A DNA stretch of 64,000 nucleotides, taken from positions 172,191 to 236,190 of the forward strand of contig JALWFG010000016.1 of the NCBI GenBank assembly GCA_027038965.1, given 5' to 3'. This DNA is from Candidatus Desulfofervidaceae bacterium. Lineage in GTDB: Bacteria; Desulfobacterota; Desulfofervidia; Desulfofervidales; Desulfofervidaceae. The first letter of the stretch is position 1. The number at the start of each line of letters is the position of its first letter. Below the pieces are notes generated by a model, which did not search any database, had not been told where the DNA came from, and saw only the letters and a program-made list of their open reading frames with translations. This document shows positions 1-7,872 of this stretch, piece after piece. Both the position numbers and the translations under genes were made by a program.

Positions 1-1163
1 CCCAATTATTTAAACAGCTTTTAATGATTAGTGGCTTTGACCGATATTTCCAAATTGTTAAATGCTTTCGAGATGAGGACTTAAGGGCCGATAGACAGCC
101 TGAATTTACCCAGATAGATATGGAGATGTCCTTTGTGACCGAAGAAGATGTTATGGCCATTTCTGAAGCCCTGGTCCAAGAGTTATGTCAAAGGGTTTTT
201 GGCTATCGAGTTGATATTCCCTTTCGCCGTTTAAGCTATGACGAGGCCATGGCCCGCTATGGGACTGACAGGCCTGACTTGCGCTTTGGTCTGGAATTAA
301 AAGATGTCACAGAAATTGTGAAGGAATCAAATTTTAAGGTCTTTGCTAGTGTGGCTCAAAAGGGTGGCTTAGTAAAGGCCCTTAATGCCAAAGGAGGAGC
401 AGGGCTTTCCCGTAAGGAGATTGATGATTTGACCAAGTTTGTGGGCGAATTTGGGGCCAAAGGACTGGCCTGGATTAAGGTCCGGGGTAGTGATTGGCAA
501 TCGCCGATTGTAAAGTTTTTTACTGAAGGGGAAAAAACGGCCTTGGCTGAGCGGTTGCAAATGGAAGATGGCGACATTGTCTTTTTTGTGGCCGATGAAC
601 CTGAAATAGTTCATGAAGCCCTGGCCAATTTAAGGGTAGAATTGGGTAAGAAGCTCAGTTTAATAAAAGACAAACTCTGTTTTTGCTGGGTAACCGATTT
701 TCCTATGTTTGAGTATGACCCCGATGAAGCTCGTTGGGAAACTGTCCATCATCCCTTTACTATGCCCAAGGAAGAAGACTTGAAGTATTTACCTGATGCC
801 CCAGAGAAGGTGAAATCTCATTCTTATGATATTGTATTGAATGGTGTGGAAATTGGCGGTGGTAGTATTCGTATCCATCGGACTGATATTCAACAGCTTG
901 TCTTTGAAGTGATTAAATTGCCTCAAGAAGAGGCGAGGGAGAAATTTGGTTTCCTTTTAGAGGCCCTTAACTATGGGGCCCCTCCTCATGGCGGTATTGC
1001 CTTTGGCTTTGACAGGCTGATTATGCTGCTGTGTGGCTGTGAGAGTATTAGGGGGGTGATTGCCTTTCCCAAGACCCAAAAAGGGACTTGTTTACTAACC
1101 GACGCCCCTTCAGAGGTTAAAAAAGGGCAACTTGAGGAGCTTAGTCTGAGGATAAAAATTTAG
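1..1163 (+). CDS. aspS: Aspartyl-tRNA synthetase, 5' end outside the window
   Basis: This is the C-terminal two thirds of a class II aspartyl-tRNA synthetase, which charges tRNA-Asp (or tRNA-Asp/Asn) in the cytoplasm. The reading frame is already open at base 3 (QLFKQLL before the first internal Met at 24), so the gene starts before the window; the bacterial enzyme is normally about 590 residues and about 386 are seen here. Class II motif 2 is visible as FRDEDLRADRQPEFTQID and motif 3 as APPHGGIAFGFDRL, with the bacterial GAD insertion domain between them. The end LEELSLRI is typical of the family. It converges on the small DUF4911 gene 34 bp downstream. The identification is secure; whether the enzyme is discriminating cannot be judged without the anticodon-binding N-terminus. 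Confidence 0.97.
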   Translation, partial: QLFKQLLMISGFDRYFQIVKCFRDEDLRADRQPEFTQIDMEMSFVTEEDVMAISEALVQELCQRVFGYRVDIPFRRLSYDEAMARYGTDRPDLRFGLELKDVTEIVKESNFKVFASVAQKGGLVKALNAKGGAGLSRKEIDDLTKFVGEFGAKGLAWIKVRGSDWQSPIVKFFTEGEKTALAERLQMEDGDIVFFVADEPEIVHEALANLRVELGKKLSLIKDKLCFCWVTDFPMFEYDPDEARWETVHHPFTMPKEEDLKYLPDAPEKVKSHSYDIVLNGVEIGGGSIRIHRTDIQQLVFEVIKLPQEEAREKFGFLLEALNYGAPPHGGIAFGFDRLIMLLCGCESIRGVIAFPKTQKGTCLLTDAPSEVKKGQLEELSLRIKI

Positions 1164-1197
1164 TCAAGAATTGGGTTTTAGGTGGTTTAACTATCAA

Positions 1198-1434
1198 CTA
1201 AGTTACATCCAGACGGTCAAAATACAAATTTAAAGGGAGGTTCCATTCTTCCCGCAAGGCCTTGATAAGGGCCTTAACATCCTCTTCATTTCCTGGCGGC
1301 ACCATAAGCTCCACAATGGCCTGAAAACGGTCCACGGTCCGAAATTGGGCTAGGCCGTCATATGACCCAACAATCCATTGAAAGAGGGCAATTTTATTTC
1401 TAGGCAATTTTACATACCAGAAATGGCTTCGCAT
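1198..1434 (-). CDS. DUF4911 small protein
   Basis: A 78-residue protein resembling the DUF4911 family (FWYVKLPRNKIALFQWIVGSYDG, then VVELMVPPGNEEDVKAL in similar form). DUF4911 proteins have no established function; some members appear related to ACT-like or Fe-S assembly folds, but nothing in this sequence decides that. The frame is open back to 1512, but I start it at the internal ATG at 1434 (MRSHFWYV): it has a GGGGG element just upstream, and the extra 26 codons would run through a perfect hairpin at 1449-1477 and have no ribosome site. It lies 140 bp downstream of fdhD on the same strand, so it may be the last gene of the gpmI transcript or have its own promoter. Confidence 0.75.
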   Translation of the reverse strand: MRSHFWYVKLPRNKIALFQWIVGSYDGLAQFRTVDRFQAIVELMVPPGNEEDVKALIKALREEWNLPLNLYFDRLDVT

Positions 1435-1448
1435 GTTCCCCCAAAATA

Positions 1449-1477
1449 ACCCCCTTCTTTTAGTTAAAGAAGGGGGT
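1449..1477. terminator. Perfect 12-bp hairpin between fdhD and DUF4911
   Basis: The arms ACCCCCTTCTTT and AAAGAAGGGGGT flank a TAGTT loop, giving an uninterrupted 12-bp stem. On the minus strand it lies between the fdhD stop and the DUF4911 start, so it could attenuate or end the upstream transcript, although no strong T-run follows. A very similar core occurs in the hairpin after atpE (41091-41119). Confidence 0.5.
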
Positions 1478-1573
1478 AAAGGAAGATGATGTGGATATGA
1501 TTTGCTTACCATTTTAAGATACCATAAGGGATTTATTTTGTCAAACAGTATTTTTAGGTTATTTTTTGTTATT

Positions 1574-2284
1574 TTAAGTATTTTTAATCCCAGCCCAACC
1601 GGTGTAAATATTCATTTTATGACTTCTTATAAAGCCTATTAGTCCAATGTTGTATTGAAGAGCCAGTTTGACGGCCTCTTCTGTAACGGCAGATTTAGAG
1701 GCAATAGTTGGAATGCCTGCAAAGATTGCCTTTTTTATAATACTACTAGAAATGCGACAAGAGGTAAGGAGGATTTTATCTTCTAGGGATATGTTTTTCA
1801 AAATAGCCGTTCCAATAACCTTGTCAATGGCGTTATGTCGGCCAATGTCCTCGGCAAAACAGAAAATGTCTCTTTCTGTAGCCACGGCAGCGGCATGGAA
1901 ACAACCCGTTTGTTTAAAGAATAAAGACCTCTGCCCAAATTTTTCCATAAGGTTCCATAATGATGGCCAGGAGGCCATTTTTAAAGGACGGACAGGGGCC
2001 AGAGACCTCTTTTTATGGGTTTTCAAATTAACCGTGCAACTTGAGGGCTTAAATTCTAAACATTTTATCTCATCCAGCCTTTCTATAAATCCTTCATCCA
2101 AAAGAAAGCCTGTGACTAATTCCTTTAATTGCTTAGGAGAACAGTCAAATTTAAAGACAGACCTTGCATTAACAAAAAGCTCAAACTGATATTCTACCGC
2201 CACTATATCTGTTTCTGTCAAAGCACCCTGTGGGGAGAGCCGAATGACTGCCCTTTTTGTAATTATTTTATCTTTGTCTGGCAT
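1574..2284 (-). CDS. fdhD: FdhD, formate dehydrogenase sulfurtransferase
   Basis: FdhD transfers sulfur from a cysteine desulfurase to the molybdenum (or tungsten) bis-MGD cofactor, which activates formate dehydrogenases and related enzymes in the cytoplasm. The 236-residue product has the expected length and family motifs: QTGCFHAA (the cysteine that carries sulfur), FAEDIGRHNAIDKVIG (cofactor binding) and LLTSCRISSSIIKKA. Only one cysteine is present in the TGC segment, rather than the CxxC seen in E. coli, which is common in the family. The start overlaps the end of the archaemetzincin gene by 22 bp, so the two are probably translationally coupled. The gene implies Mo/W formate dehydrogenases elsewhere in the genome. 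Confidence 0.93.
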   Translation of the reverse strand: MPDKDKIITKRAVIRLSPQGALTETDIVAVEYQFELFVNARSVFKFDCSPKQLKELVTGFLLDEGFIERLDEIKCLEFKPSSCTVNLKTHKKRSLAPVRPLKMASWPSLWNLMEKFGQRSLFFKQTGCFHAAAVATERDIFCFAEDIGRHNAIDKVIGTAILKNISLEDKILLTSCRISSSIIKKAIFAGIPTIASKSAVTEEAVKLALQYNIGLIGFIRSHKMNIYTGWAGIKNT

Positions 2285-2784
2285 TGGTTACAAAAGTAAA
2301 TACCTTTTTTATCCGTATCCCAAATACTGTTTGAAAAATGCATTACACAATGAGAGTTGGGACAATGGTTAAGACCATAAAGGTGTCCCAACTCATGTAC
2401 AGCCTCTTTTAGAGCTCGAATTAGAAATACCTTTTCATCTTCCTTTTGACCATAGAAGGAGGGATGCAAACGGGCGAGACTAATTACTGCTACCCCCTTT
2501 CCCAACGCCGCTTGGCCAAAGATGAAATTGAGGCCAGGGACATATAAATCTACCTTTATGATACCTAGGGTAAATGTTTGAGGATGCCCCTTGAGGCGTA
2601 AGGAGTCCAAAAATGGATAGGAAAGATATTGCTTTCTTTGAACATTAAAAGCTGAAGGAGGTAGAGGCAAGGCATTGGCTATGGACACAGGCCGATTAAA
2701 GATTTGTTCTAGATTTTTTTTTAAAAAATCTAGAACATTACTCCTTATTTCTTCAAAGGGCACTAAGACGATTTCTTTAGGCAT
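2263..2784 (-). CDS. amzA: Archaemetzincin-type zinc metalloprotease (M54)
   Basis: A 173-residue protease of the archaemetzincin family. The complete signature is visible: HELGHLYGLNHC supplies three zinc-ligand histidines and the catalytic Glu, followed by a Cys, the met-turn VMHF, and a C-terminal CNQC that completes the second (structural) zinc site. The N-terminal half has the family pattern with LPLPPSAFNVQRKQY. There is no signal peptide, so it should be cytoplasmic. Its physiological substrate is unknown throughout the family. It overlaps gpmI by 8 bp upstream and fdhD by 22 bp downstream, so it belongs to one operon with them; the functional link is not obvious. Confidence 0.93.
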   Translation of the reverse strand: MPKEIVLVPFEEIRSNVLDFLKKNLEQIFNRPVSIANALPLPPSAFNVQRKQYLSYPFLDSLRLKGHPQTFTLGIIKVDLYVPGLNFIFGQAALGKGVAVISLARLHPSFYGQKEDEKVFLIRALKEAVHELGHLYGLNHCPNSHCVMHFSNSIWDTDKKGIYFCNQCQTKIK

Positions 2785-4294
2785 CTTTAAACAGACTCTT
2801 GCCTGTCATTTCTTTAGGAATGGGTACTTGTAGAGCCGTAAGTATTGTAGGGGCTACATCACCCAAAATGCCCGGCCTTAATTTGGCCTTTGCCCCATTC
2901 CTCACATAAATAAAGGGGACTGGATTCAGGGTATGAGCGGTATGAGGTTCCCCTGTTTCATAATCTATCATTTGCTCGGCATTCCCATGGTCAGCGGTTA
3001 CAAAGCCTATCCCACCCAAGGTCCTTATTGCGGTGATAATTTTACCAAGACATGCATCTACCGTTTCACAGGCCTTAATGGCGGCCTCAAGGACCCCTGT
3101 ATGACCTACCATATCCCCATTGGCAAAATTGAGTACAATAAAGCGGTACTTACCTGTTTTAAGCCTTTTGAGAAGCTCTTCAGTAATCTTAGGGGCGCTC
3201 ATTTCTGGCTTTAAATCATACGTTGGCACTTCCCTAGGAGAAGGCACCAAACACCGATCTTCTAAAGGAAAAGGGTCCTCTTTACCACCATTGAAGAAAT
3301 AGGTAACATGAGCATATTTTTCGGTTTCGGCAATCCGCAGTTGAGGCCAACCTAGATTGCTGATGACCTCTCCCAGAATATTTTTTAAATTTTCAGGGGG
3401 AAAGGCTACGGGGAGGTTGAAGTTCCTGTCATATTCGGTCATGCATACGAAATAGCCCAGCCTTGGCCAGATGGACCGTTCAAAAAACGAAAAATCCCTT
3501 TGAGTCAGCGCCCTTGTAATTTGTCTTACTCGGTCAGCTCGGAAGTTAAAGACAATAACCACATCTTTGTTTTTAATATTGCCTTCTTTTGCAATGACCG
3601 TAGGTTTGATAAATTCATCGGTTTCACCCCTTTCATAAGCCTTTTTTACGGCCTCTATGGCAGATGTGGCTTGAAATCCTTTACCCAGCACCATGGCATC
3701 GTAGGCCAATTTGGTCCTTTCCCATCTGGTATCCCTGTCCATGGCATAGTAACGTCCTGAAATGGTAGCAAACTGGCCTATCCCAATTTGCCCAAAATAA
3801 TTTTCTACTTCCTGAATATATTTCAAGGCACTTTTAGGCGGAGTATCCCGCCCATCGGTAAATCCATGAATGAAAACATTTTTTAACCCATGCTTTTTAG
3901 CCATTTGAAGCAAGCCGTAAATGTGGTCCATAGAGCTGTGAACGCGTCCGTTAGAAATGAGTCCAAGCAGGTGTAACCTAGAATTTTGGGCTTGGTGCAT
4001 GGCTTTAAGTAAGACAGGGTTTTCAAAAAAGCTTCCTTCTTTAATGGCCTTACTGATACGGGTAACGTCCTGATAAACAATACGGCCTGCCCCCAGATTT
4101 AAATGTCCTACCTCTGAGTTACCCATAACTCCCTCAGGTAGTCCCACGGCCTCTCCATGGGCCCGAAGCGTCGTCCATGGATAGTGGGTCATGAGATAAT
4201 CCATTACAGGAGTGTTGGCTAAGGCAACGGCGTTTCCTTCCTTTCTAGGATTTAAACCCCAACCATCAAGAATGATCAAAATCGCTGGTCCCAA
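2777..4294 (-). CDS. gpmI: 2,3-bisphosphoglycerate-independent phosphoglycerate mutase
   Basis: Interconverts 3- and 2-phosphoglycerate in glycolysis/gluconeogenesis using two Mn ions and a phosphoserine intermediate. Visible motifs include ILIILDGWGLNP at the N-terminus, the catalytic serine in MGNSEVGHLNLGAGR, HGFTDGRDTPP, and the metal-binding NFANGDMVGHTG and FVTADHGNAEQM. I chose a TTG start at 4294 because AGGAGGG lies six bases before it and the protein then begins just ahead of the conserved ILIILDGWG; the longer frame from 4342 has no ribosome site and would overlap the promoter. The length, 505 residues, is normal for the family. It is the first gene of a four-gene minus-strand run with archaemetzincin and fdhD. 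Confidence 0.96.
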   Translation of the reverse strand: MGPAILIILDGWGLNPRKEGNAVALANTPVMDYLMTHYPWTTLRAHGEAVGLPEGVMGNSEVGHLNLGAGRIVYQDVTRISKAIKEGSFFENPVLLKAMHQAQNSRLHLLGLISNGRVHSSMDHIYGLLQMAKKHGLKNVFIHGFTDGRDTPPKSALKYIQEVENYFGQIGIGQFATISGRYYAMDRDTRWERTKLAYDAMVLGKGFQATSAIEAVKKAYERGETDEFIKPTVIAKEGNIKNKDVVIVFNFRADRVRQITRALTQRDFSFFERSIWPRLGYFVCMTEYDRNFNLPVAFPPENLKNILGEVISNLGWPQLRIAETEKYAHVTYFFNGGKEDPFPLEDRCLVPSPREVPTYDLKPEMSAPKITEELLKRLKTGKYRFIVLNFANGDMVGHTGVLEAAIKACETVDACLGKIITAIRTLGGIGFVTADHGNAEQMIDYETGEPHTAHTLNPVPFIYVRNGAKAKLRPGILGDVAPTILTALQVPIPKEMTGKSLFKDA

Positions 4295-4326
4295 AGCTAT
4301 TCCCTCCTTTCTGAAACCCGGTCTTA

Positions 4327-4355
4327 AAGATACCACAGCCACTCCAAGAGGACAA
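4327..4355 (-). promoter_or_regulatory. Candidate sigma-70 promoter of gpmI
   Basis: On the minus strand TTGTCC is followed after 17 bases by TATCTT, about 30 bases before the TTG start of gpmI. It supports the shorter gpmI start. The match is moderate only. Confidence 0.4.
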
Positions 4356-4519
4356 GAAAAATGTTGATAGGTAAGAAACGTTAACTATAAGCTTGATTTT
4401 ATGTTTCATCAAGCAGGGTTTCGAGGTTCAGAACTGCAATAAGTTTTAAGTGTTAAATGAAAAGGCCTTTCCTGCTCACCCACTTGGGCTATTCAACCAA
4501 TTAAATTTCTTAGACCATT

Positions 4520-6460
4520 CTATTTTTCAATGAATTTGGTACACTCTGAAGGGATTTCATGAACAAACGAGGAAATATTATAGCCCTGTGAATGGCGGGA
4601 CTCGGCATGAGTGATAAAAAGAAACCTCTTTGCCCTGGTCATGGCTACGTAAAAAAGCCGCCTTTCTTCCTCAAATTCAGAGCTATTTTCAAGAGCATGG
4701 CGGGAGGGAAAGATCCCTTGGTCTGCTCCCAACAAAAAGACGGTCTCCCATTCCAGGCCCTTTGCCTTATGGATGGTCAGCAACTGCACGGCATTTTTTT
4801 CGTTTATCCCTGTAGTTTTATCTGCCAAAAGGGCGATTTCATCTAAAAACTCATCCATAGTGCTGTAGGCATTGGCAAAGGCCATAAATTCATGTATGTT
4901 GCGTAGTCTCTCTTGAAGTTGTTTAGGATCTTCCGAAATTTTCTTTAGGAATTCATTCCAGATGCCTTCATATGTAGAAAGAAGCGAGTGAATACTGTCT
5001 TGAGGAATGGGGTGTGCTTTTATCTTTTTCATGCCTTGAAGGAGGACTTCAAGGGTTGTCTTTTGCTGCCTAGTGAGGAGGGTTGTTCCTTTTTTAGGGA
5101 AGGAAATCAATTCTTCCAATGTTCCCAAAATGTCTTTTCCTTCCTCCAAAAAAGGCCTTATTTTTTCTAATCCCTTTTTGCCAAAACCCTTAAAAAATCG
5201 TTCGCTTAAGAGCTGAATTAAGGCCAAGCGGTCGTTTTGGAAGGTAGAACGCAAAAACAAGATAATAATTTTAACTTCCTGCCTTCTAAAGAAAAAGGTG
5301 TCGCCTACAACTATTACTGGGATACCTGCCTTGAGAAGTTCATGTTGAAGGGTATAAGAGATATAAGCGCTTCTGTAAAGAACGGCGATATCCTTGTATT
5401 TTAACCCCTTTGATGATAACTCTTTAACTTTTTGAGAGATGAATTCTGCCTCTTCATATTCGTGGTCAAAGGTTACTATAATAATTGGCTGTCTAATTTG
5501 ATTGTAGGCATAGAGGCCCTTGTGGACTTGATGGGGATTGTTTTGAATAAGCCTGCTTGAGGCCTCCACAATGGTTTGGGTAGATCTGAAATTGCAACCA
5601 AGGACAATTATCCTAGCCTTGTAATTTTGCTTAAAATTTAAAAAGTTTTTAATTTCTGCCCCTCTAAAGCCATAAATGCTCTGATAATCATCCCCTACAA
5701 CGGTAATATTTCTCCCCGTGCTTAATAGCCTTAAAATCCTTTCCTGAGCTGGATTTATATCCTGATATTCATCTACCAAGATGTATTGAAAATAACCTTG
5801 AAGCCTTTCTTTGATCTGTTTTCTATTTTCCAACAGTTCTATAACTTTTATGAGAAGATCGTCAAAGTCAAGATAACCATATTGTGTTTTTATCTTTTCG
5901 TATTGAGAAAAAAGCCTTTCTGGGGTTATAGTCGTAAAGCGAAAATTTGGAATATGAAAATTGAGCTCTTGTTTGTTTATGAAGGATTGGAAATATTTAT
6001 TTTTGAGGTTGGATATGAACATCTTGGCTTGCCTTCTGGATTTGGCTTGGTTAAACTCTGATGAAATTTCTTTTAAGATTAAATCTTGCTCATTTTCAGT
6101 AGCAATTTGAAAACGGGAATTAAGTCCTATTTGCGATCCATAGCTTCTAAGGATACGCACGCCTGCCGAGTGGAATGTCCTTATCCAACTAGGAGTAAGA
6201 CCAATTAAGTCCTTAACCCGCTCCTGCATCTCTCGAGCGGCCTTGTTTGTAAAAGTGACGGCCAAGATGCGATCTGCTGACATGCCGCAGCTAATCAAAT
6301 AGGCAATCTTGAAGGTGATTACCCTTGTCTTGCCCGAGCCTGCCCCGGCAGCAATCAAAAGAGGGCCTTGAGTATAAGTAATGGCTTCAAACTGTTCTTT
6401 AGTGGTATTTTCTTTTAACCATAACAAAAAATCTGAGTTATAGGTATTTTTTAGCAACAA
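4520..6460 (-). CDS. pcrA: UvrD/PcrA-type superfamily 1 DNA helicase
   Basis: A 3'-5' DNA helicase for nucleotide-excision and mismatch repair or replication-fork processing. All SF1A motifs are present in order: Walker A AAGAGSGKTRVITFKIAYL, motif II VDEYQDINPAQ, motif III VGDDYQSIYGFRGA, motif IV CNFRST, motif V LLTIHKAKGLEWETVFLLG and motif VI RRLFYVAMTRAKRFL. The frame is open to a TTG at 6577, but the first 39 residues have no family counterpart; I place the start at the TTG at 6460, preceded by AGAGG with six bases between. The resulting length of 646 residues is slightly short for PcrA/UvrD because the C-terminal tail is small. It is monocistronic, with the divergent HepT-like gene about 210 bp away. 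Confidence 0.93.
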   Translation of the reverse strand: MLLKNTYNSDFLLWLKENTTKEQFEAITYTQGPLLIAAGAGSGKTRVITFKIAYLISCGMSADRILAVTFTNKAAREMQERVKDLIGLTPSWIRTFHSAGVRILRSYGSQIGLNSRFQIATENEQDLILKEISSEFNQAKSRRQAKMFISNLKNKYFQSFINKQELNFHIPNFRFTTITPERLFSQYEKIKTQYGYLDFDDLLIKVIELLENRKQIKERLQGYFQYILVDEYQDINPAQERILRLLSTGRNITVVGDDYQSIYGFRGAEIKNFLNFKQNYKARIIVLGCNFRSTQTIVEASSRLIQNNPHQVHKGLYAYNQIRQPIIIVTFDHEYEEAEFISQKVKELSSKGLKYKDIAVLYRSAYISYTLQHELLKAGIPVIVVGDTFFFRRQEVKIIILFLRSTFQNDRLALIQLLSERFFKGFGKKGLEKIRPFLEEGKDILGTLEELISFPKKGTTLLTRQQKTTLEVLLQGMKKIKAHPIPQDSIHSLLSTYEGIWNEFLKKISEDPKQLQERLRNIHEFMAFANAYSTMDEFLDEIALLADKTTGINEKNAVQLLTIHKAKGLEWETVFLLGADQGIFPSRHALENSSEFEEERRLFYVAMTRAKRFLFITHAESRHSQGYNISSFVHEIPSECTKFIEK

Positions 6461-6615
6461 TAACTTCCTCTGCCTCCAAATTTGGTTATTTCTTTGAAAG
6501 ATTTTGCCTTTCTTGGCAAGATATTCCCCAAGCCCTGTTGTGTAAGCACACAGTAGCATAAGATTATTTGGTGTCAATGCGGGAGCAGAACAATCTATTT
6601 AAGCCGTTATTTTTA

Positions 6616-6644
6616 TTGACAAAATCCTTTTAACCAGGTAGCCT
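6616..6644 (+). promoter_or_regulatory. Candidate promoter of the HepT-like gene
   Basis: A consensus TTGACA is followed after 17 bases by TAGCCT, about 30 bases before the start of the downstream gene. The -35 match is perfect and the -10 is weak. Confidence 0.45.
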
Positions 6645-6673
6645 TTTGTTAAATAGATTTTTAAGGAGCCATG

Positions 6674-7111
6674 ATGGGAAATTTAAATAAACGAGTTTTA
6701 AAAAACAGACTTGCTTGGATTAAAAAATGGTTGCAGGAACTAGAAGGGCTTCCCTTAGACAATAAGGATGTTTTTATGGCCAATAAGCGTTTTGTCCAGA
6801 TGGCAGATTTGGCATTAAGGCGGTCTGCTGAGGCCTTGGTAGAATTGGGGGCCTATATTTTAAAGGAAGCTTTTGATACTCCAGTTACCAAATTTCAAGA
6901 AATACCCAAGGCACTGGTATTGAGAAAAGTCATGCTTGAACCCGAGGCCCAGCTTTTAGAAAAGGTCATTCAGTATTGTGAGCAAATAGAGCAGGGAGTG
7001 CTTCCTTCACCCGAAGAGGTTTATCAAACTTGCAAAGATAAACTGGTTTATTTTTCAAACCTTTATTTGGCCTATGAGCAGTGGGCAAATTCCTTTTTGG
7101 CAGAGGAATAA
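6674..7111 (+). CDS. HepT/DUF86-like helical protein lacking the RNase motif
   Basis: A 145-residue all-helical protein. The N-terminal half has the pattern of HepT (DUF86, HEPN fold) toxins: KNRLAWIKKWLQELEG, then ALRRSAEALVELGAYILKE. HepT enzymes carry an RxxxxH site, usually seen as RN.LVH.Y, late in the protein; here the equivalent region reads VIQYCEQIEQGVLPSPEEVY with neither arginine nor histidine. No MntA-type nucleotidyltransferase antitoxin is adjacent. So it is probably a non-catalytic HEPN relative with a binding role. The start is the second ATG, spaced from the AAGGAG at 6662. It stands alone, between divergent pcrA and the convergent EndoIII-like gene. Confidence 0.6.
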   Translation: MGNLNKRVLKNRLAWIKKWLQELEGLPLDNKDVFMANKRFVQMADLALRRSAEALVELGAYILKEAFDTPVTKFQEIPKALVLRKVMLEPEAQLLEKVIQYCEQIEQGVLPSPEEVYQTCKDKLVYFSNLYLAYEQWANSFLAEE

Positions 7112-7152
7112 CCGTTTTTTAGGGTCGTATAACCTAATAGGGGTTCATTCTT

Positions 7153-7821
7153 CTAAATATCTTTTAATACACATTTGTGGCATTGGGGCTTGGGGCGACA
7201 ATAATTTTTCCCCAAGGCTACAATTAAGGCATGGTATTCATTAAAGAGGGATATGTCTTCGGGCAGATGTTCCATAAAAAAGAGCCTTATTTGTTCATAA
7301 TCGTCTTCTTCAGAGATGAGGCCATGTCTTGTAAAAATGCGTTTTGTATAGGTATCTACCACAAAAGTGGGTTTATTGCCTGCATAAAGGAGGATGCTAT
7401 CTGCCGTTTCAGGCCCAATTCCTGGCACTCCAAGTAGCTTTTGACGTAAAGCTTCCGTCTCTTCCTCAAACATCCTTTCTAAAGAACCGTTATATTTTTC
7501 ACACAAAAAGGCCAAAAAATTTTTAAGTCTTTTCGCCTTAAGATTAAAAAAACCCGCTGGCCGAATCAGTTCTGCCAGAGCGGATAAAGGCAAACTATAC
7601 AATTGCCAAGGATCTAGTAAATTGGCCTTTTTAAGATTGGCTATGGCCTTTTCTACGTTTTTCCAGGCGGTATTTTGAGTCAAAATGGCACCTACCGCGA
7701 TTTCAAACGGTGTTTCCCCAGGCCACCAGTGCTGGGGGCCAAAGTGGTTATATAGCAACTCATAAATCTCAAACAGCTTTTGACCTATAGGAGTGATTAT
7801 TTGTTTTCTTAAAGCTTCCAT
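7153..7821 (-). CDS. Endonuclease III-like HhH-GPD DNA glycosylase
   Basis: A 222-residue base-excision-repair protein of the endonuclease III superfamily. The helix-hairpin-helix LLGVPGIGPETADSILLYAG is followed by the catalytic aspartate region TFVVDTYTKRIFTRHGL; an upstream segment GAILTQNTAWKNVEKA matches the substrate-pocket helix. The lysine typical of bifunctional EndoIII (in the HhH) is replaced here (ETADS), so this is more likely the monofunctional MIG/EndoIII-related group, which removes mismatched or alkylated bases. The iron-sulfur loop is incomplete: CRPKPQCHKC has three cysteines, and a stop codon occurs where the fourth is expected. It lies 51 bp downstream of gltX on the same strand. 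Confidence 0.87.
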   Translation of the reverse strand: MEALRKQIITPIGQKLFEIYELLYNHFGPQHWWPGETPFEIAVGAILTQNTAWKNVEKAIANLKKANLLDPWQLYSLPLSALAELIRPAGFFNLKAKRLKNFLAFLCEKYNGSLERMFEEETEALRQKLLGVPGIGPETADSILLYAGNKPTFVVDTYTKRIFTRHGLISEEDDYEQIRLFFMEHLPEDISLFNEYHALIVALGKNYCRPKPQCHKCVLKDI

Positions 7822-7872
7822 TGTTTTAAGATAATCCAGAACTACTTTGAACGTTTAATTTAAGGCTATCTT

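Noticed and set aside
1435..1512. Longer start for the DUF4911 gene
   Set aside because: Would read through the perfect hairpin and lacks a ribosome site.
1668..2189. 173-codon plus-strand open frame
   Set aside because: Antisense to fdhD, whose motifs are complete; no ribosome site.
4295..4342. Longer start for gpmI
   Set aside because: Overlaps the candidate promoter; a TTG with AGGAGGG fits the family length.
4390..4470. Possible tRNA or terminator with the GCTTGAT/ATCAAGC hairpin (4391-4414)
   Set aside because: Only a 7-bp stem without a T-run; no cloverleaf arms were seen. No tRNA or rRNA signatures were found elsewhere.
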